Positions 57,357 through 64,000 of a DNA stretch of 64,000 nt are shown here, one piece after another. Origin of the DNA: Suillus spraguei (taxonomy: Eukaryota > Basidiomycota > Agaricomycetes > Boletales > Suillaceae); contig JABCPU010000278.1 of NCBI GenBank assembly GCA_016800925.1, positions 1-64,000 on the forward strand. The letters run 5' to 3'. The notes under the pieces were generated by a model that was not told the origin of the DNA, searched no databases, and worked only from the letters and a program-made list of their open reading frames with translations. Position 1 is the stretch's first letter. Every line of letters begins with the position of its first letter. Position numbers and translations under genes: made by a program.

Positions 57357-58803
57357 ATCTGCATTCATACTGCCGTAGCGCTATGCAGGCATGTAAGGGT
57401 CTGCTGTACTGTGGAACAATAGTTGGTGGACAACTAGTGGTGGTAGGGGCGCTTTGTCATCTGCTGCAAGAGTGTATGCCGGTAGCCAATAATAATCCTT
57501 CTAGCTGCGGTAAGGCTAGGAACACAGTATGGCCTGGTAAGACCATTGTCTTTGTGCAGTAACGCAGCAGTTGACACACAGCGGTAGGCATGTGCGGTCT
57601 GCAAGTTCAGCTGAATAGCTCCTGTGGTGAACGTTTCTTTAGATGTCAGCGGTAAACGTTGCTTCTGCAGTAGGCATCGGTGCTTCTACTATACTATACC
57701 TTTCCAGTGATACTTCCATAACTTCTTCACTATCAGTGCTAGCATTCTGTGGTACTTTGTCTTGAGAGCACTCAGGCTCTGTGACCATCAGGAGTTCTGC
57801 CAGTAAAATGTCAGTGCTAACCAAGTCAAATGCCGTTTCATCTGTTTCTTCTAGCGAGCAGTATGCGTCACTGTCTGTATAAATGGTGCAAAACTGTTAA
57901 GACCATACTCAAAGGGTGAAGGATCCGAAGGGCTTTGGCCTCAGTTCATGCACTGTGCCCCTTTCCCGAGTAATGCCCCTTATTTCAGGGAGTAGGTATA
58001 CGTCTGAAGATCTGGAAGGAGTTGTGTGGTGGATCTGAACTTCCGAAGGTTATCTGGAGCATAGGGATGGAATGAGGATTATGGCTAGCTTCAGAACGAG
58101 TTCCTAACTAGAAACTGACAGAGGTAGACTATCCGAAGATATAGTTGGAGATATAGACTTTAAAGGAATCAATCCCAAGTCTCGGAAGATGACTAGAGCA
58201 GAAAGTGACTCAAGTCCAAAGGAAGCAGAATGAGCAGAATCTAAGATGATATTTTAACTAAGGTTCTATGGAGATCTACAAGTGATTTATATACTGTAAG
58301 TATCTAATACGGATAATCAACAAGTCCGGGACCGAGGGCTATGTACAAAGTGTAATGGAAGTCTATTAGTTAATGCACAGCAGATCAGTAAGCATGAATC
58401 GGAAATGAAACACAGGTAACAGATCAGTGACACAGGACGGAAGTATACACAGCCGGAATATCGGAAACAGGAGGAATGACGAAAGGAGATAGAAGCAGAT
58501 ATACACAAGGGAGTTAGAGTGCAAGAAGTGGGCACATTTGGATGGGTGATCCAGACAGGATCTGTGGACCGGACGGAAATAGAATCGATTGGATCTGATC
58601 AGATATGGTCGGATCTGGGATCAGAAGTATGGTATATGACAAAAATGCAGTTTCATCAGTATAGCATGGTTCATTCAGGGACTAACTTTGATTGAGCACT
58701 TGGACTGGCAAGGGTGCCATATCCTCGTGCAGTAGTGCTGTGGGTAGCATAGCGGTGTCTGTACTTGGTGCCATTAACAATAGCTGAACCGCTGGTAGTG
58801 CGG
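57357..58803 (-). pseudogene. Retrotransposon polyprotein remnant, unclassified
   Basis: Around the solo LTR-C at 57895-58641, the minus strand has fairly long open stretches (TEPECSQDKVPQNASTDSEE at about 57760, LLHEDMAPLPVQVLNQS at about 58700) that join across the LTR. Composition is like a gag-protease linker. I do not recognise a domain. Confidence 0.4.
57895..58641 (-). mobile_element. Solo LTR-C
   Basis: Begins TGTTAAGACCATACTC and ends GGTATATGACA (747 bp). Flanks are AAAAC and AAAAT, a 5-bp duplication with one C-to-T change. Confidence 0.9.
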
Positions 58804-59396
58804 TGTAAAGATACAACCTAACCGGGGCTGTAGATAAACTACCTCCTAAGTTAGTATGTGTGGTCTTGCACTCCATCTAGTCTGCTTCACTTGCAAAGCA
58901 AGAGTGTTCGACCCTAAAGGGGGATGCCTGTGAGTATAGTCGAGTCCAAGTCAAACCAGTGAGTGAAAGTAGCGCCATAGTCAGTGGTAAGTTGCTGTGG
59001 TCAGCGATGATGCTGCCGGAACTAGTGTCGTATGTAGCGGTGCTACCATGGTTGAGAAACACTTGAAAATGTAGCATCAAGTGAGTGATATCAAGCAGTA
59101 AAGTCAGCAGTAGCGGTAAGGTTGCGAGCGGTGCAAGGAAACAGCACAGAAGGCCGCGTTACTTTCAGCAGTAAAGTAGTGGTGCATGAGAAGTTCAGTA
59201 AAAATAGCAATCAAGAGTCCAGCGGTATGCCAGCGGTAACGGTGAAAGAGCGAGATCGATTAATGAGCGGTAAAGAACTTTAAAGACTAAGTCTACTACT
59301 GGGTAGATCCAGAGCTAGACACTAATCCTGACCTATAGTATGTGCAATGGGGTAAAATCAGGTACTGTATCGTGCGGGGTACGCAGTGTAAAGATT
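58804..59396. mobile_element. Partial LTR-A, first of two in tandem
   Basis: Starts TGTAAAGATACAACC after GCGG. It runs for about 593 bp of the family sequence up to GGGGTACGCAG, where a second copy begins. The remaining third is missing downstream. Confidence 0.8.
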
Positions 59397-61221
59397 CAAC
59401 CTAACCTGGGCTGTAGATAAACTACCTCCTAAGTTAGTATGTGAGTCTTGCGCTCTGTCTAGTCTGCTTCACTTGTGAGAACAAGAGCATTTGACTCTAA
59501 AAGGGGATGCCTATTAGTATGGTCAAGTTCAAGTCAAACTTATGTGCGAAAGAAGCGTCATGGTCAGCGGTGATGCCGCTGGAACTAGCGTTGTGTGTAG
59601 CGGTGCTACCATGGTCGAGATATAGTCAGAAACAGCTGCATCGAGCGAGCGATGTCGAGCGATGATATCAGCAGTAGCAGTAAGGTTGTGAGCGGTGTGA
59701 AGAAACAGTAAAGAAAGCCGCGGTACTTTCAGCAGTAAAGTAGTGGTGCATGAGAAGTTCAGTCAAAATAACAGTCAAAAGTCTAGTGGTATGCCAGCGG
59801 TAATGGAGAACGAGCGTGATAGATTAATGAGCGATAAGGAAACTTTAAAGACTATGTCCACTACTGGGTAGATCCAGAGCTAGACAATAATCCTGACCTA
59901 TAGTACATGCAATGGTGTAAAATCAGGTACTGTATCGTGTGGGGTATGTGGTGCTTATATCCTAATTTGTATGTACTTGGAATGCTGTAGGCAAGATCAG
60001 TAGTGCTCAACTGTAGTAACTGCCATATGTGTTACAAGAACACCTTCTTGCACCCCTACTATCATTTTTCCTCCTATGCATCACCATCTACTCTCATCCC
60101 AATGAGGCCTCCATCCTCATCCTCCGCTACCTCATCTGGCTCGCCATCGTCACTCCTTACCTCACCTACACTCGCCTCCTCCATCGTCGCTGAACACGCT
60201 CTCTTCACGTGCCTTCTACCTCCTCCATGCCTATACATGCCTCTCTCGCTTTGCACGCTTCAAGCGCCTCCTCTGTGCTCATCACATCACCTTGCGCTTT
60301 AACATGCGCACCCACTCGGTTCACGGGGAACCTCTGTCTGCCTTCAAGGACGTCTTGGTATCGTGTTATGCTTTATCCTTTTACCATTTACCTTTCTTGA
60401 CTTGTGCGTTGCCTCATTGGCTCGTACCCTTTATACCTTCGGCTCTGCACTTATGACTCCTTCGTGCACATGCGCATTCTCATTGGTTGATATGCCTCTG
60501 ACTCATTTATGAGCATGCGTCCTCTTATTGGCTATCTGACCTCATACTTAATTCAGCGATACTTATGTGTTCGCACTCCACTTCAATCTTACGTATAAAT
60601 ATGCGCAGATAGCCTTTGTACTTCTTTAACTTGAATCTACTTGATCTTTGACCCTGAACTTCTTTCGATAAGCTTTTCATAAGCTTATTGTCACTATTCA
60701 AACTTCATAGAAGCTCATCGCTTCTACATCTTTGATCGTCATCAAGAACCTCGTCTCTGTGATGTAGGTCATGAGACAGCGCATAGCGCCCACCTCTGAC
60801 CAATGCAACTAGTGCACTCCATGCTAGGAGACCGATACACATGGGCTGCCACTCTTGATAGAGCACCCGTCGCAGACACCACTCAAGTTCCTTAGCGCCT
60901 GGCTAGGTCGCTAACAGTATGTAAACATAGTGCGAGGCACTGTGGCACAAGGCAACATGTAATAAGACTTGCTGTGGAATCAGTGATAACGAACATAAAA
61001 CAAATGATGCACCAAATGGAGCTATGCAGACATGGCAAGGACATGGGAGGACATCGGTACATGGAACATGGTGCGGTAGTTGGTATGGTGTGTGGTAAAC
61101 GTGGGATGCCGCCGGTAATGCTAAAGGGGTAAGATGGCCATGGACAAGTGGTAACTCCTATAGACATGAGACGAATGTCAAAAGATAGGGTTTTAAGCCC
61201 AGCACCAATATGTTCGTTACA
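59397..61221. mobile_element. LTR-A, second of two in tandem, holding LTR-F
   Basis: Starts TGTAAAGATTCAACC and ends AATATGTTCGTTACA. Without LTR-F it is about 933 bp. Left flank GCAG, right flank CCGC. In an intact LTR-A the left site reads ACGCGGTGC, so it entered at GCGG. Confidence 0.82.
60030..60916 (+). mobile_element. Solo LTR-F nested in LTR-A
   Basis: Starts TGTTACAAGAACACC and ends GGTCGCTAACA (887 bp). Flanks are ATATG and GTATG, a 5-bp duplication with one change. Confidence 0.85.
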
Positions 61222-61796
61222 CCGCTGTGTGTAACACAACTCTGCTGGGGGGCAGATATATGTTGAATGCTGCCTAGCTGCTATTCAACCCAAGGGTTTC
61301 TGGTCCAAGGCTCAGCTCAGAAGAGTAGTAAAATAATCATTCAAACAGTAAGTCTCAGACTCCTACTGCTAGTGGTGAAGTGGTGTAAAGACAGGTGCAA
61401 GGTAAGGTTCTTATGTAATCAGCCAAAATGCGGACCTAAGGTAAGGAAAGCCTAAGTAAGAGACACTATGCAAAAACCACTCTTTTAAGGTCAGCCTGAG
61501 TTTGTCTGTTACACTGCTATTAAGTGGTGGCTTGAGATAACACTTACCACGCACCACCCACAGGATCCTTACAACATCAAAAAGGTATATGAAGTGGCAA
61601 TCTTTCTTTTACCAAGTACCTCTATGGTTGTAATGGCATCGGCTTCCTAGCCAGCATATGCTCAATCTTCTACCGCTCAACAGGTGTCTCCACAACCACA
61701 GATGCAACCAGCCAATCCTGGCATTGTGATCAAGCAAGAGTATGCACAGTATGCCCCCATCATGTGCCACTTCTGCAGTGGTCTGCTGTAAAGATA

Positions 61797-63111
61797 CAAT
61801 CTAGCCTGGGCTGTAGATAAACCATGGCCTAAGCTAGTATGCAAGTCTTGCGCTCTACTTAGTCTGCTTCACTTGCAAAGGCAAGAATGTTCGATCCTAA
61901 AGGGAATGCTAAGTTAATATAGTTCAATAATGCCCAACCTGAGGTGCAAGAATGCTGTTGGAGGTAGTGAGATGCTAGTGGTGACCTCCGGTCCGTGGGA
62001 AACTTGCGGTAAGCGTGGGAATGCAGTAGGCAAGCGGTAGCGTGAATAGTAAAACTGCGGTAAGCATGGGAACTTCTGCGGTAAAACAAGCGGTAGTGTA
62101 GCGGTGAAGCATGAGAAAGTGGTAGCGCTAGTGGTGAAGTGTGGGAAAGTGGTAAAGAGCGGTGTAAAGATACAACCTAGCTTGGGCTGTAGATAAACCA
62201 CTGCCTAAACTAGTATGTGAGTCTTGCGCTCCATCTAGTCTGCTTCACTTGTAAGAACAAGAGTGTTTGACCCTAAAGGGGGATGCCTATTAGTATGGTC
62301 AAGTTCGAGTCTAACTTATGTGCAAAACAAGTGTTGTGGTCAGCGGTAAGTTGCCACAGTCAGCGATGATACCGCCGGAACTAGCATCGTGTGTAGCAGT
62401 GCTTCTGTGGCTGAGTTAAGGTCAGTAACAGTTGCGTCGAGTGAGTGATGTCGAGCGGTGGTCTCAGTGGTAGCGGTAAGGTTGTGAGCAGTGCAAGGAA
62501 ACAGTGAAGAAGTCCATGGTACTTTCAGTGGTAAAGTAGCGGTGCGTGAGAAGTTAAGTCAAAGTAACAGTCAAAAGTCCAGCAGTATGCCAGCGGTAAC
62601 AGAGAATGAGCGTGATAGATTAACGAGCGATAAGGAAACTTTAAAGACTATGTCCACTACTGGGTAGATCCAGAGCTAGACAATAATCCTGACCTATAGT
62701 ACATGCAATGGTGTAAAATCAGGTACTGTATCATGCAGGGTACACAGTGCTTATATCCTAAATGGATTAACACGCAACAGACATGTAATAAGACTGCACT
62801 ACAGTTTACAAAACATCACGTACCGGTGAGACTGGATGGACATTGGACAGACGGTAAATCTTGCTTGAGGATACCAAATTGGTTCACAGAGATTGCTGAA
62901 GATCACTGCTTTGTGGGAAAGTTGCCGCAGTACAGCCGCTAAGCTGCAATGAGGCTTCCGGAGTGCGGAACAATACTGTCAGATAGGGGTAAACACATGG
63001 TAAAGTGGTACATCATAGGATGGTGAAGCCAAAGGGTAAGGATAATGATTGCCGGTTGACACCTGTATGAAAATGTGCCGTTTCAAGCTCAGCATGAGTT
63101 TGCTCATCACA
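61797..63111. mobile_element. LTR-A2 in the Gy4 gag knuckle
   Basis: Starts TGTAAAGATACAATC and ends TTGCTCATCACA. Flanks are CTGC and CCAC, both one CpG transition from CCGC, which restores an in-frame Ser-Gly-Pro-His. It is split by a truncated LTR-A at 62163. Confidence 0.82.
62163..62762. mobile_element. Truncated LTR-A nested in LTR-A2
   Basis: Starts TGTAAAGATACAACC right after GCGG inside the host GCGGTA array, and breaks off at CTTATATCCTAAAT. After that the host resumes near its 3' third, so a deletion removed parts of both. Confidence 0.8.
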
Positions 63112-63371
63112 CCACATAAGATGCTGGATTGTGCGGTCAAGGAAGCATACATACACAATGGTAAGATAATTAATAGGAATGGGTGCATAGTTCTGCCTAA
63201 CAGCAATATGGTCCCTTGTCTCGGTCTTAATTTCCAACAAAGTCTTGACTGTATGACAAGCGAAAGCCCCGCTATGGGAGCCAACACTACGGTATTGGGA
63301 AACTTGTACTGCTGAGTAGAACATGGGCATGATGTGCTCAACATCATCAATCCTTCTGCTTTCTTGCACAC

Positions 63372-63805
63372 TGTTACGAACTGGGATAACGTCACCAACA
63401 ATAGTGCAAAGACACTAGTCGTTTGTTGGGAAGTTCTGTAACGTTCAAAGGAACAAGTCTTCTTCCTAAGAGACACGTCTCAAAGGTATCAAGAATAGAG
63501 ACTAAGACTAAGGAGTGCTTAGACTTAGAGATGATTCAGACGACTAAGGCTGGAGGCCTTAGCAAACAGAATTCAAGGTAAAACCTAGTAAGATTAAAGT
63601 GAAGTCTACAAGCATAATACAACATGCTTAAATAAGCCAATATGTGCACACGGACTAAGAGAGACGTGAGAATGTAAGTGTGTATCCTAACAAGGAAGGC
63701 AACTATAGTACAGACACATTGAGCATATGAGTTGAGAAATGTATCATGTGATATGCAAGATAGAGAACGAGAGAAAAATGAATAGGGGTACACGCAACTG
63801 TAACA
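63372..63805 (-). mobile_element. Solo LTR-B in the Gy4 linker
   Basis: Begins TGTTACGAACTGGGATAAC and ends CGCAACTGTAACA (434 bp). A perfect 5-bp duplication CACAC is at 63367-63371 and 63806-63810. Confidence 0.92.
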
Positions 63806-64000
63806 CACACTAACACTGTTCACAGGACAGACGCTGAAATAGAGCGCACTAATGACCTATGTCTAGCACAGGATTTTTACAATGCTAATGACACTGACAC
63901 TTATGCTACTAGGAAATCTGACAAGGGAAAGACTGTGCGGTTTGATGGTGTCGAGATGCTGCTGAGACCTAAAGCAGGACCATCCTCTAAGGCTGCTGAC

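Larger units (their letters stand above)
61500..64000 (+). pseudogene. Gy4 gag and start of the linker (gypsy), split by LTRs, runs off the window
   Basis: 61500-61796 encodes THHPQDPYNIKKVYEVAIFL, QQVSPQPQMQPANPG and the knuckle start MCHFCSG. Beyond an LTR-A2 it resumes at 63112 with PHKMLDCAVKEAYIHNGKI, NRNGCIVLPNSNMVPCLGLN, and, after an LTR-B, TDAEIERTNDLCLAQDFYN, TVRFDGVEMLLRPKAGPSS to the window end. This matches the gag and linker of the Gy2 type of basidiomycete gypsy. 61222-61499 is upstream sequence without recognised coding. Confidence 0.8.

Overview
The window looks like a transposon-dense, probably heterochromatic stretch of a filamentous basidiomycete (Agaricomycetes) genome. 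The evidence is introns of 47-56 nt with GT..AG ends, Ty3/gypsy chromoviruses of basidiomycete type, a WD40-TPR-HET gene and a polyporopepsin-like aspartic protease. The wording of the HET protein C-terminus resembles what I remember from Boletales (Suillus, Paxillus, Pisolithus), but that placement is an inference from memory, not a search result. No bacterial-type operons, tRNA or rRNA genes or CRISPR arrays were seen.

Layout. 1-962: Ty1/copia integrase remnant (-). 965-5040: LINE (-), split by a solo LTR that is itself split by another. 5185-5601: MITE-like inverted repeat. 6601-7069: Spp2/GPKOW-like pseudogene. 7333-11617: decayed WD40-TPR-HET gene (-). 13620-22500: chromovirus Gy1 (-), broken by a short hAT element, an unknown insert and a three-level LTR nest. 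23343-24837: the one intact host-type gene, a secreted aspartic protease with six exons (-). 26638-27960: hAT end and LINE 3' debris. 27968-30029: two opposed solo LTRs. 30610-31994: tyrosine-recombinase relic (-). 31995-43980: gypsy element Gy2 (-), gag to integrase, with six nested LTRs. 43981-51891: nearly complete chromovirus Gy3 (+) with both LTRs and a spliced antisense gene. 52017-54440: three kinds of repeat arrays. 54489-61221: gag remnant and nested LTRs. 61500-64000: gag of Gy4 (+), running off the edge.

Solo LTRs fall into a few families. LTR-A (about 950 bp, 4-bp target duplications) inserts at CpG-centred sites, often into its own kind. LTR-B (about 475 bp) and LTR-C (about 760 bp, the LTR of Gy3, with a 1.3-kb variant C2) have 5-bp duplications. 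LTR-F is about 885 bp. Most target-site duplications can be read directly, so insertion order can be reconstructed. Several duplications differ only by C-to-T or G-to-A at CpG, suggesting cytosine methylation.

The two most interesting observations are (1) a gene antisense to Gy3, between pol and the 3' LTR, with two putative 47-nt introns, a coiled-coil start and two CX2CX6C motifs like a fungal Zn2Cys6 cluster; and (2) LTR-A, whose body is packed with GCGGTA hexamers and which integrates at GCGG/CCGC.
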